Source: Deltaproteobacteria bacterium | GTDB taxonomy: Bacteria; Myxococcota_A; UBA9160; UBA4427 | Reading direction: 5' to 3' | NCBI GenBank assembly: GCA_029261835.1 | Contig: JAJDAO010000082.1 | Coordinates: 1 to 64,000, forward strand | Length of the DNA: 64,000 nucleotides | Shown: piece after piece, positions 45,078-52,791 of the stretch | Numbering within the stretch: the first letter of the stretch is position 1 | Layout: every line of letters starts with the position of its first letter | The notes under the pieces: model-generated | What the model was told of the DNA's origin: nothing | The model's input: only the letters and a program-made list of their open reading frames with translations | Databases searched by the model: none | Translations under genes and position numbers: made by a program

Positions 45078-46169
45078 ATGAGTCAGCGGGAGGGGCAGCG
45101 CGCGGTGGTGATGCGAGCCGTACAGCGACTGGACTCTGCAGTGCATCGGGCAGTCGATGCCAGGGGGCCCGAAGAGCGGCAAGCGGCGATGGCGGGCTTC
45201 GTCTGCGGCTGCAGTCGGGCGATGCGCCAGCTCGCGGAGCGAATGGAAGCGCTGGCCGCCGCTCCCTGTGGTGTCTTGCTGACCGGTGAGACGGGGACTG
45301 GCAAGGGGATGATCGCGCGGGCGCTGCACACGATGTCTCCACGCGCGAGTCGCCCCTTCGTGCACGTCGACTGCGCGGCGCTCTCGCCTTCGTTGATCGA
45401 GAGTGAGCTCTTCGGACACGAGCGCGGCGCCTTCACGGGCGCGACGCAGCGGCGGGTCGGCCGCTTCGAGCTGGCCGCGGGTGGGACCCTCTTTCTCGAC
45501 GAAATCGGAGAGCTGGCGCCCGGGCTTCAGGCGAAGCTGCTGCGCGTGCTGCAGGACCACGAGTATGAGCGGATTGGCGGAACCCGAACTCTGGTGCTGG
45601 GGGCCCGCGTGCTGGCGGCCACGAATCTCGAGCTGGGCGAGGCGGTGGCCAACGGACGCTTTCGCGCCGATCTCTACTACCGTCTGGCGGTGCTGGAGCT
45701 GCGAGTTCCGCCTCTACGAGAGCGGCTCTGCGACATCCCGCTCCTCATCGAGGAGGGTCGGCGGCGTCTGGCCGATCGCCTCGCCGCCCCGCTGCTCGAG
45801 CCGCCGCGGGAGTTGATGGGCATCCTCACGCGCCACAGCTGGCCCGGCAACGTACGCGAGCTCATGAATGTGCTGGAGCGACTGGCGGTTTGTTGGCCCG
45901 GTGAGCGCTGGACAGAGTCGATGCTGCGCGAGGCGCTGGGGCGCGACCATCGTTCGCGTCGCACCGGTGCCGTCTCAACAGCCAGACGCGATGATCTCGA
46001 GAGTGTGCTCGCGAGCTGCCGGGGCAATGTCGCGCACGCCGCGCGAGAGCTCGGCATTCCGCGCAGCACCCTGCGCTACCGCCTCGAACGCGCGCGGCAC
46101 CGTCGCGCGGGGGAGCCAGAGCAGCTCGACCTGCCGGGCCTTCAAGCAGCGCTCGCCAGTGCGAGATAG
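45078..46169 (+). CDS. Sigma-54-dependent transcriptional activator (NtrC/PspF type)
   Basis: A 363-residue activator without a receiver domain. The AAA+ module is intact: Walker A (GETGTGKGM), the sigma-54-contacting GAFTGA loop (HERGAFTGATQRR), Walker B (GGTLFLDEIGEL), arginine fingers (RFRADLYYRLAVLELRVPPLRER) and sensor 2 (WPGNVRELMNVLERL). The C-terminal Fis-type HTH is RGNVAHAARELGIPRSTLRYRL. The short N-terminus (~40 residues) is not a known sensor. It may control genes in the surface-protein island downstream. The ATG at 45078 is chosen because the N-terminus is otherwise arginine-rich. Its 3' end overlaps the convergent TSUP gene by 28 bp. Confidence 0.93.
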   Translation: MSQREGQRAVVMRAVQRLDSAVHRAVDARGPEERQAAMAGFVCGCSRAMRQLAERMEALAAAPCGVLLTGETGTGKGMIARALHTMSPRASRPFVHVDCAALSPSLIESELFGHERGAFTGATQRRVGRFELAAGGTLFLDEIGELAPGLQAKLLRVLQDHEYERIGGTRTLVLGARVLAATNLELGEAVANGRFRADLYYRLAVLELRVPPLRERLCDIPLLIEEGRRRLADRLAAPLLEPPRELMGILTRHSWPGNVRELMNVLERLAVCWPGERWTESMLREALGRDHRSRRTGAVSTARRDDLESVLASCRGNVAHAARELGIPRSTLRYRLERARHRRAGEPEQLDLPGLQAALASAR

Positions 46170-46903
46170 AGCAGGCGCAGCGCGATCACGCTGAGGATCG
46201 CCTTGTAGAGGCGCGTGAACCAGAGCTCGCTCACGTACTGGAGAAGTCGGCTCCCGACCCAGGTACCCAGCACCACGAGCGGCGTCATTGCGAGCAAGAG
46301 CGGTAGGTATTCGCCGAAGGCGAAGCCCGCGAAACCGAAGACGATGAGCTTCGCCAGGTGGCCGAGGGCCTGACAGGCGGCCTTGGTCCCGATCAGCGCG
46401 AAGCGCGACAGGCCAAGGTTCAAGAAGAACGGCGCGATCAACGGTCCGGTGGCGCCGACCGCGATATTGAGCAGGCCCACGACGCCGCCCAAGAGCAGGA
46501 AACGGCGCCCCGGATCGCTCCGCTCTGGGTGCTGGCCGAGCAGCAGAAGCCCGGGCAGCCAGGTCGCCACCAGCACGAAGGCACCGATTAGCCCCTTCAT
46601 GCCCGCGGGCGACAGCCGCTGAGCCAGCTCCAGGCCCACGAAGCCCATCGGCAGCAAGAGCACCCCGTAGCGCCCGATGATCTCCCAACGCAGGTGCCTT
46701 CGCTGGATGGCTGTGCGTGATCCGTTCGAGACGAGCTGGATTACGCCGTGGAGCGGAATCGCCAGCATCGGGTCCAGGAACAGCAGCATCACGGCCAGCA
46801 GCGTCATGCCGCCCGCCATGCCAACGATGGCGGAGAGCATGGCGGTCGCGAACGCCGCGCATGCCAGCACGACGACCTCTGCGGCGGCGAACTCCGCCAT
46901 CAA
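46142..46903 (-). CDS. TSUP (TauE/SafE) family sulfite/sulfonate exporter-like membrane protein
   Basis: A 253-residue membrane protein with seven to eight hydrophobic segments. TSUP features include GMAGGMTLLAVMLLF near residue 30, DPMLAIPLHGVIQLVSN, a central VGLLNIAVGATGPLIAPFFL repeat, and a second-half motif TPLVVLGTWVGSRLL. Family members move sulfite, sulfoacetate or other small anions. It is divergent from the citrate synthase gene and may share a control region with it. Substrate not known. Confidence 0.85.
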   Translation of the reverse strand: MMAEFAAAEVVVLACAAFATAMLSAIVGMAGGMTLLAVMLLFLDPMLAIPLHGVIQLVSNGSRTAIQRRHLRWEIIGRYGVLLLPMGFVGLELAQRLSPAGMKGLIGAFVLVATWLPGLLLLGQHPERSDPGRRFLLLGGVVGLLNIAVGATGPLIAPFFLNLGLSRFALIGTKAACQALGHLAKLIVFGFAGFAFGEYLPLLLAMTPLVVLGTWVGSRLLQYVSELWFTRLYKAILSVIALRLLYLALASAA

Positions 46904-46957
46904 CCTCCCCCCGACTCCGCGAGCCGACGCCGCCTGCTGTCCGCCGCGAGATCGGCG

Positions 46958-46970
46958 GTATCATCGATAC
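46958..46970. promoter_or_regulatory. Palindrome in the divergent TSUP / citrate synthase promoter region
   Basis: GTATC-ATC-GATAC, a perfect inverted repeat in the 94-bp intergenic region. It lies about 28 bp before the ATG of the HTH-citrate synthase and is followed by AGATCAA/TAGATCAA direct copies. The spacing fits an operator. The N-terminal HTH of the downstream protein is an obvious candidate ligand. Confidence 0.5.
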
Positions 46971-46997
46971 AACCAGATCAACAATCAATGTAGATCA

Positions 46998-48269
46998 ATG
47001 CATCAACAAAGCGACTATCTGACGGCGAGAGAAGCGGCTGAGATGCTCGACATCAAGCTCGCCACTCTCTATGCGTACACGAGCCGCGGCTTCATCCATA
47101 GCGTTCCCGGAGAGAGAGGTCGGGCGCGACTGTATCGGCGCCACGACCTCGAGCGGATGCGGGCGCGTCGCGATGCCCGTGCGGGGCACGCACCGGTGGC
47201 CGCCGCCGCCCTGCGTTTTGGCGAACCTGTTCTCGATTCTTCCATCAGCATGATTTCGCGAGAGAAAGGGCCTATCTACCGCGGTCACTCGGCCGCCGAG
47301 CTGGCCGCACGCGATACGCCGTTCGAGGCTGTAGCGGAGCTGCTCTGGGGAGCGGCGGCTCCCGGTTCGGTGGCCTCGGCCGGCGCCGGGCACGTCTGGG
47401 ACCCGCCGCAATTCGGCGTGCCCATCAGCACGCTGAAGAGCCTGCTGCCCGAGAAGTCGCCGCCCCTCACGGCGCTCTCGCTCGTCGTTCCTCTACTGGC
47501 GAGTCGGGATCCCGGTCGCTTCGCCGAGCGGCCCGAGGCCGTTCTCCCGCGTGCTCGGGCGCTCATCCGCCGCATGGCTGCCGGGCTGGCGCTCGGGCTC
47601 GCTGCCGACGGGCTCGAGGAGGCCATGTCGGCAGCACTGCGAGCAAGATCCGTGGCCGCGGCCGTGGCGGCCGCATTGGGCGCGGCTGCGGGCGAGCGGG
47701 GCGTGGCGGCTCTAAACCGCGCGCTCGTGCTGGGCGCCGATCACGAGCTCAACGCCTCGACGTTTGCAGCCCGCGTGGCGGCCTCCGCCGGCACGGATAT
47801 CTACGGCTGCGTGGCCGCGGCTCTGGCCACACTCTCCGGGCCTCGTCATGGTGGTGCTTCGGACCGTATCGAGGCGTTGGTGGCGGAGATCGGCCAGCCC
47901 GAGGTTGCGGAGCACGTCGTCCACGAGCGGCAGAGACGCGGGGAGGCGGTGGAAGGCTTCACCCACCCGCTCTACCCCGCCGGCGATCCGCGCGGTGCAA
48001 TGCTGGTCGAGCTCGCCCGGGAGTTGGCGCCGGATTCGGGTCCGGTTCGCACCTGTCTGGCTCTGGTTGACGCCATGGAGTGCAGTGGCGGCGCCGCCAC
48101 GATCGATGTCGGGCTGGTGGCGCTGGGCCTGGCACTCGGGCTGCCGCGTGGCGCGGCGGTTGGAATCTTCGCCATGGCACGCTCGGTCGGCTGGGTCGCT
48201 CACGCGCTCGAGCAGTACGAAGCCGGGTACTTGCTGCGCCCGCGCGCGCGATATCTGGGGGTGGACTAG
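46998..48269 (+). CDS. Citrate synthase-family protein with N-terminal helix-turn-helix
   Basis: A 423-residue fusion. Residues ~7-55 are an excisionase/MerR-like HTH (YLTAREAAEMLDIKLATLY, then SVPGERGRARLYRRHDLER). Residues ~75-420 are a citrate-synthase fold: LGADHELNASTFAARV and GPRHGGASD carry the catalytic histidines, and GFTHPLYPAGDPRG includes the region of the catalytic aspartate. Such HTH-citrate synthases are known, but their substrates are not. It could be a (methyl)citrate synthase that binds DNA or uses the HTH for assembly. Confidence 0.88.
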   Translation: MHQQSDYLTAREAAEMLDIKLATLYAYTSRGFIHSVPGERGRARLYRRHDLERMRARRDARAGHAPVAAAALRFGEPVLDSSISMISREKGPIYRGHSAAELAARDTPFEAVAELLWGAAAPGSVASAGAGHVWDPPQFGVPISTLKSLLPEKSPPLTALSLVVPLLASRDPGRFAERPEAVLPRARALIRRMAAGLALGLAADGLEEAMSAALRARSVAAAVAAALGAAAGERGVAALNRALVLGADHELNASTFAARVAASAGTDIYGCVAAALATLSGPRHGGASDRIEALVAEIGQPEVAEHVVHERQRRGEAVEGFTHPLYPAGDPRGAMLVELARELAPDSGPVRTCLALVDAMECSGGAATIDVGLVALGLALGLPRGAAVGIFAMARSVGWVAHALEQYEAGYLLRPRARYLGVD

Positions 48270-48395
48270 GAGCCCGCGTGGCTTCTAGCCCCGCTTGAAC
48301 GAGCTACCCAGGCCGCGTAGAGTCGCAGCTTTCCAAGACTTCGCCGGGTGCCGGAATCCACGATCCGCGGCCGGTGGAGTTGCTAGGAGACTGTC

Positions 48396-48833
48396 ATGCG
48401 AAGCGAGCCGAGGCACCGGACGACCGTCCTCCTGCTCCCCGCGCTGGCGCTCAGCGCGTTGTTGCTGGGCTGTAATTCCGGCTCCGGCGGCGTGACGGTG
48501 CCAGAGGACGCGAATCGCTACGCGATCCTGCGCGGTCGAGAACTCTTGGTTCGCCTCGATACGTCGACGGGACAGGTGTGGATCGTCCCGCCGAGCGGCG
48601 ATGGCGGCTGGTTCGCCATGGGAGATACGCCTTCGGACGCGAAGTACCCGAACGAACCCGAGCGCTATCGCGTGAAGCAGCTAGCGGGTCCACAAGGTCC
48701 GGTCATGGGAGAGCGGTCCGTCAGGCTGCTGCGGCTCGATATGGCCGCGGGTCGAGCCTGGCTGGCGGAGGCTGCCTTCGGAGCGGAGTGGGTCGAGATT
48801 CCCGACACGGCTGAGGGCGGGGGGGGGGCGTAG
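48396..48833 (+). CDS. Small hypothetical lipoprotein with two similar segments
   Basis: A 145-residue protein. The signal peptide ends with lipobox LLLGC at about residue 26. The mature part has two similar stretches, LLVRLDTSTGQVWIV and RLLRLDMAAGRAWLA, each Leu-Arg-Leu-Asp followed by a Gly and Trp, suggesting an internal repeat as in beta-propeller-like blades. It ends with a ten-G tract (48819-48828) encoding poly-Gly. It is the first gene of the exosortase island. Function unknown. Confidence 0.65.
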   Translation: MRSEPRHRTTVLLLPALALSALLLGCNSGSGGVTVPEDANRYAILRGRELLVRLDTSTGQVWIVPPSGDGGWFAMGDTPSDAKYPNEPERYRVKQLAGPQGPVMGERSVRLLRLDMAAGRAWLAEAAFGAEWVEIPDTAEGGGGA

Positions 48834-49063
48834 CGAACCCTGCCGGCGTGACCCAGCGGCGGCGGGAACCGCTCAGGCGTCGGGGGTTTCCCCTGGAGAT
48901 GTGCGGTGTCTCCCGCTCGCGGAGCGGGACGCCCTTCGGCGTGTCGCTCGCACGATGGTTCGAAGGGCCGATGCAGTAGCCTGGCGTGCCGAGTCTCACG
49001 GCTGCCGGTTTCCGGGGCGTGATTCGGCACCTCCGGAGCGATCCCGGTGCGGTCGTGACTTCG

Positions 49064-50668
49064 ATGGGAGTGGAGCGGTTGGACGCAGCGAGAAGCAGGT
49101 CGCCCTTTCCCGCTGTTCCCAGAACTTGGAGCGCGGCGCTTCAGGCGTTGGGCCTGCTCGCCCTGCTGCTGGCCTACAAAGATCTCCTGTCTCTGGGGCA
49201 CCGCTACGGCTTCACCACAGGTGTGGAGTACTGGCTCTTCCGGCCCTCCGACCGCGCACCGCTCGTGATCATCGCGCTCAGCCTGTGGCTCGTCTACCGC
49301 CGCCGTCACGCGATCGCGGCCCTCGAGAGGCGGTTGGGATCGTGGCGGCTGATCGCCCCCTCACTGCTGGCGGGCAGCGCGCTCTACGCCTGGGCGGTCT
49401 ACACGAGTGCCGACGATCTGCAGGTTCCCGCTCTCGCGCTTCACTGCCTGGGGCTTGCTGCGCTCTACTGGGGAGCGGCGGGGCTCCGGGTTCTATGGCT
49501 GCCAATCGCGTTCCTGCTCTTCAGCATCCCGCTCCCCGCCCCATTGCTACTAGCAGTCGTATTCAAGCTGCAGCTCTGGACGGCGCAGTGCACAGGCTGG
49601 CTCCTCTACGTGATTGGTGTTCCGGCGTTGGTGTCGGGGGATCAGATCCTGCGAGCCTCACAGAGCTTTCAGGTCATCGACGGATGCAGCGGTCAGCGTT
49701 CGATCGAGACGCTGACGATGCTGACCGTGCTGCTGATTGATCTCTTCAGGCGCCGCGGGCTGCACGCCGGCCTGCTCTTCGCGGTTGCGCCGCTGGTGGC
49801 CTTCGCTCTCAACAGTGTTCGCGTCTTGACCCTGACTCTCAACCCGCACTCCGAAATCGTCGCTGTGCACAACTTCCAAGGGGTAGCGATCCTGCTCGCC
49901 GGGCTATTGGTCATCTACGCGCTCGATGGTCTGCTGGAACGCCTACTGCCGCCGCGTGATGGTTCTGCGATTCGTGCGCCTGGTGCGCGTGCGAGCTCGG
50001 CGCGATCCGGCCGCGCGCCACTGGTGGTTCTTTCCGTTGTGGCTGCCGTGATGACCGGCGCCGCACACTTGACGCCGGTCTGGGAAGACACACAGACCGA
50101 GCTGCCCTCGCTGTCCGAAACCTTGACCGATGCGCTGCAGGAATGGCACTGGAGCAAGCTCGAGGAAGACTTCTTCTTTCGCGGGGGTGCACGTTTCGGA
50201 CAGGTGGTGAGTCGAAAGTATCAACTCGTCGAGGCGCCCGTGTACGTGTTCGTGGCGACGTCAGACCTGGCGCAGCGGGGCGGCAGCGCGATCTCACCCG
50301 TAACTGCTCTGCCGGGCACCGGCTGGGTCGTGCTCGAATCGGAGCCGCGCCGGTTCGAGCCCGCGGGTCCCACGGTGGACGCCCGGCTGCTCGAAAAGGG
50401 CAAGCAGCGGCTTCTCGTTCACCATTGGTACGAAGGCGCCCGGGGGCTCGCGAATGAGGCGGCGCGCTCGCTCTTCGCTCTGGACCGCAGCGCCTTGCGC
50501 CGTCATTCCCCGCTTCTAGTGGTGCGCCTGGGCACGCCGATCGCCGGCCGAGGGGCCGAAGAACGCGCCCTGGCGAGGAGCCGGCTCGACCGGGTCCACG
50601 AGAGGCTATATCCGGCGCTGCAGAGCGCGATGCTCGGGAGATCTCCCCTGGCGCCCCCCGGGACTTGA
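49064..50668 (+). CDS. Exosortase fused to EpsI-like domain
   Basis: About 534 residues. The N-terminal ~300 residues are a polytopic exosortase with the catalytic triad visible: Cys in QVIDGCSGQRSIETL, Arg in LNSVRVLTL and His in VHNFQGVAILL. The C-terminal ~200 residues are a periplasmic EpsI-like domain (KYQLVEAPVYVFVAT, GKQRLLVHHWYEGAR). Exosortases cut PEP-CTERM tails and pass the protein on for surface anchoring. Two PEP-CTERM proteins lie within 12 kb. The start may instead be the GTG at 48986, which adds 26 residues. Confidence 0.88.
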   Translation: MGVERLDAARSRSPFPAVPRTWSAALQALGLLALLLAYKDLLSLGHRYGFTTGVEYWLFRPSDRAPLVIIALSLWLVYRRRHAIAALERRLGSWRLIAPSLLAGSALYAWAVYTSADDLQVPALALHCLGLAALYWGAAGLRVLWLPIAFLLFSIPLPAPLLLAVVFKLQLWTAQCTGWLLYVIGVPALVSGDQILRASQSFQVIDGCSGQRSIETLTMLTVLLIDLFRRRGLHAGLLFAVAPLVAFALNSVRVLTLTLNPHSEIVAVHNFQGVAILLAGLLVIYALDGLLERLLPPRDGSAIRAPGARASSARSGRAPLVVLSVVAAVMTGAAHLTPVWEDTQTELPSLSETLTDALQEWHWSKLEEDFFFRGGARFGQVVSRKYQLVEAPVYVFVATSDLAQRGGSAISPVTALPGTGWVVLESEPRRFEPAGPTVDARLLEKGKQRLLVHHWYEGARGLANEAARSLFALDRSALRRHSPLLVVRLGTPIAGRGAEERALARSRLDRVHERLYPALQSAMLGRSPLAPPGT

Positions 50669-50710
50669 TCCAGAGCCGACCCTAAAACGCATGGCGGGCT
50701 CTGGGGAGAT

Positions 50711-50726
50711 GGGAATGGCAGTTCCC
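50711..50726. repeat. Inverted repeat GGGAA-N6-TTCCC
   Basis: Arms of five bases with a six-base spacer, 16 bp upstream of a second palindrome, about 95 bp before the sigma-54-like promoter. The position suits an enhancer-binding activator site. Confidence 0.35.
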
Positions 50727-50741
50727 ACTTTTCCGAATCAA

Positions 50742-50755
50742 GGAAAACGTTTTCC
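50742..50755. repeat. Perfect 14-bp palindrome GGAAAACGTTTTCC
   Basis: Self-complementary with no spacer, about 67 bp upstream of the -24 element. An AT-rich core in GC-rich DNA. Together with the 50711 repeat it may be an upstream activating sequence for a Fis-type activator. Confidence 0.5.
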
Positions 50756-50819
50756 CGTACGACGCCGTCGTCACTCTCAGCATCTACTGTAAAGTCAGGC
50801 ACTTAGAGAGATCCTTAAA

Positions 50820-50836
50820 ACGGCATACACATTGCA
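50820..50836 (+). promoter_or_regulatory. Candidate sigma-54 (-24/-12) promoter
   Basis: CGGCATACACATTGCA keeps the invariant GG (50822-50823), ten bases, then GC (50834-50835), and the -12 TTGCA. Compared with the TGGCAC-N5-TTGC consensus it has mismatches only in the -24 flank (C for T, T for C). A start would lie near 50847, giving a ~375-nt leader before the dockerin-like gene. A GAFTGA-containing activator is encoded at 45.1-46.2 kb. Confidence 0.45.
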
Positions 50837-51222
50837 TTTCAATGCAGCTGGGCGGCGTGGTGCCGGTACCTGCCACCCCCGGGGCTCACGTAGCACTGGG
50901 GAAAGCGATGGCACGATGCACAATGGATGGATGGAGCTGACTGGGCACTGAGTGAACGGAGCGGCCGAGCACGAAGTTTGTGGTACCGCGAAGTTGCCAC
51001 GTCACAAAGACGCCCACGGTGCAACTAAAGATGGCAAGCAGTGGAGCGAGAACAGCGAGTGTACAAAGTTCAAGTCCGACAGGAATCGGAAGTCCAACGT
51101 CGGACGGTGGTCGACATGGAGCTTGACCGGGGCATCGCGTAGGTGGTAGAAATGACTGGTTGCGCGTCGCAATGGTCGAGCGCAGTGCCTCTTCCGATGG
51201 ATGCTTAAAGGAGAAAAACACA

Positions 51223-51645
51223 ATGACGCGAAATCTCATCGTTCTGGGGTGCGCAGGGCTGCTAGCGCTCGGGCTCTCGTTCGGCACCTTCGCCGGAACG
51301 ACGACGGATACGGACAGCGACGGCGTGCCGGACACGTACGACAACTGTGACGTCCTGGCGAACGGGCCGCTGCTCACGGCTGGGATCTGCGACCAGCGAG
51401 ACCCGGATGTCGACGGGTACGGTACGGCATGTGATATGGACCCGAGCAACAACAACGTCGTAGACCTCCCGGACGTTGGGCAGGTTCTCAACGCATTGGG
51501 TACCCCGGGTCAGACGGGTGAAGACCTGAACTGCAACGGCGTCGTGGACCTTCCGGACGTCGGTCTGGTTCTCAACGCACTTGGCGGCACCCCCGGCACT
51601 TCGGGACTGTCCTGCGCGGGTACGATTCCCTGCGAAGCTCAGTAG
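51223..51645 (+). CDS. Secreted calcium-binding protein: TSP3-like and dockerin-like repeats
   Basis: A 140-residue secreted protein. A Sec signal peptide (LIVLGCAGLLALGLSFGTFAG) is followed by thrombospondin-type-3-like loops (DTDSDGVPDTYDNC and DPDVDGYGTACD). Then two dockerin-like EF-hand loops lie 28 residues apart: DPSNNNVVDLPD and DLNCNGVVDLPD, each followed by VGxVLNALG. Loop positions 1, 3, 5, 9 and 12 carry Asp, Asn or Ser as expected for calcium. AAAGGAG precedes the ATG by 8 nt. There is no PEP-CTERM tail. It sits directly before a PEP-CTERM protein, which I suggest may be its partner. Confidence 0.8.
   Translation: MTRNLIVLGCAGLLALGLSFGTFAGTTTDTDSDGVPDTYDNCDVLANGPLLTAGICDQRDPDVDGYGTACDMDPSNNNVVDLPDVGQVLNALGTPGQTGEDLNCNGVVDLPDVGLVLNALGGTPGTSGLSCAGTIPCEAQ
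51457..51585. repeat. Internal direct repeat with 84-bp period in the dockerin-like gene
   Basis: The DNA at 51457-51501 recurs at 51541-51585 with a few third-position changes (for example tagacctccc versus tggaccttcc). It encodes the two VVDLPDVGxVLNALG units and shows a recent in-frame duplication of one module. Confidence 0.7.
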
Positions 51646-51873
51646 TTGGCGCGATGCGGAATCGGAGCGGCAGGGCCTCTTGACGGTAGACGGGCCACGA
51701 CGTGACGAGCCGCGGAAACAAGCAACGAGCAAGTTCCAAGATCTGCAAGCAGTAATTTAGTAGTAGTCATCAAGAGAGCTAAGGACGAGCAGAGTAACTA
51801 GGACGTGACCATCGGGTCCTTCGGACAGCGCGGTGAGCGGACTAGCGAAATCAACAATCAAGGAGAAAACCGG

Positions 51874-52560
51874 ATGCGGCTTTTGACAGTCAACCTGCTC
51901 GCGATCGCGCTATTGGTCGTTGGCGCAACGAGCGCGAGTGCATATCGGCTCGACATTTCAAGTAACTATGACGGTGTGAGCGTTAAGAGCGCCAGCGATA
52001 CCGTGACGATCAGTATTGCGTTCGACACAGAGGGTGCGGCCGATGTGGCGCTCCTCGGTATCGGCGTGATCTACGACACGGGCATTCTGGCCTACAATCG
52101 TGGTGCCTCGTCGTCGGACAACTACCTGCTCTACACGACCTCGAGGAACGCTTACCTCAGGGCCGCCAATTCCTGCGGCGGTGGCTATGGCGCCCCGAAT
52201 GCGGGCATGGGGTGTAGCCCCCACCCGACACTCGCCGACCAGGTCCAGGTCGATTTCTTCTCGAGCAAGGTCGGATCCAACGAAGGCGTCCCGACCGCGA
52301 CGACGGGTGCCGAGTGGCTCGTCAGCCTCGTCTTCCACGTCACTGGCGTGGGCGATGGATTTGGCGACATCACCATCACGCTGAACCCGGTTCGCAGTGG
52401 TATTCTGCAGCTCGGTTCCGCATCGGGTGGTGCTCAACCCCCGCTGGCAGTAAATGTCCTCACTGGTGCCTCGGGTGTGATCACTCCTGAGCCCACCACG
52501 GCTCTGCTGCTGAGCCTCGGCCTTATCGGGCTGGGTGTTGCGGGTCGTCGCCGGGTCTAG
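51874..52560 (+). CDS. PEP-CTERM surface protein with cohesin-like ectodomain (copy 1)
   Basis: A 228-residue secreted protein. The signal peptide (LLAIALLVVGATSASA) is followed by a beta-rich domain: TVTISIAFDTEGAADVALL, VIYDTGILAYNRG, EWLVSLVFHVTG and GFGDITITLNP. The layout (FxLxYDxxxLxY, then LxFxVxxxG, then ITI) resembles cohesin modules. A cysteine pair lies in NSCGGGYG and GMGC. The C-terminus is a PEP-CTERM signal: PEPTTALLL, a short helix and RRRV. AGGAG precedes the ATG. The exosortase encoded upstream is its likely sorting enzyme. The copy-2 paralogue is at 62.2 kb. Confidence 0.85.
   Translation: MRLLTVNLLAIALLVVGATSASAYRLDISSNYDGVSVKSASDTVTISIAFDTEGAADVALLGIGVIYDTGILAYNRGASSSDNYLLYTTSRNAYLRAANSCGGGYGAPNAGMGCSPHPTLADQVQVDFFSSKVGSNEGVPTATTGAEWLVSLVFHVTGVGDGFGDITITLNPVRSGILQLGSASGGAQPPLAVNVLTGASGVITPEPTTALLLSLGLIGLGVAGRRRV
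52297..52448. repeat. 152-bp tract nearly identical to 62583-62734
   Basis: Copy 1 of the shared tract inside the PEP-CTERM genes. Aligned base by base it differs at one position only (T at 52404 versus C at 62690). A second identical stretch of 44 bp lies at 52201-52244 and 62487-62530. Confidence 0.9.
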
Positions 52561-52592
52561 CCTGGGGTAGTACGACACCGCGCAATACGTCG

Positions 52593-52634
52593 GAGCGCCT
52601 CGGCCCAACAGGGTCGGGGCGCTCTTGCGTTCTT
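52593..52634 (+). terminator. Strong intrinsic terminator after PEP-CTERM copy 1
   Basis: A 14-bp stem (52593-52606 with 52611-52624), 12 Watson-Crick pairs and two G-U, a 4-nt loop AACA, followed by TTGCGTTCTT. It lies 33 bp past the stop codon and closes the dockerin-like / PEP-CTERM transcription unit. Confidence 0.8.
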
Positions 52635-52791
52635 GACCAGCTCCCCTCCACGGCGGCGCCGAAGTCGATCGCGATCGATGCCCGTGCTCTTCGTGGTTGA
52701 CCGCCGAAGCGGCATCGGCCTAAGCTCCCGATTCTTTCCAGCCTATACGCCCTCGGGTCGATTCCGGGGGAACTTGACGGGAGCTGAACTG

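Larger units (their letters stand above)
50669..51222 (+). promoter_or_regulatory. 554-bp leader of the dockerin-like gene
   Basis: No coding region. It holds an imperfect pair (GGGAA...TTCCC, 50711-50726), a perfect palindrome (50742-50755) and a -24/-12-like site (50820-50836), each listed separately. A long untranslated leader of ~370 nt would follow that promoter. I searched for c-di-GMP, cobalamin and MoCo riboswitch cores by eye and found none. Confidence 0.45.

Noticed and set aside
50836..51222. Riboswitch in the leader of the dockerin-like gene
   Set aside because: I looked for c-di-GMP, cobalamin and molybdenum-cofactor riboswitch cores and saw no matching conserved stretches.
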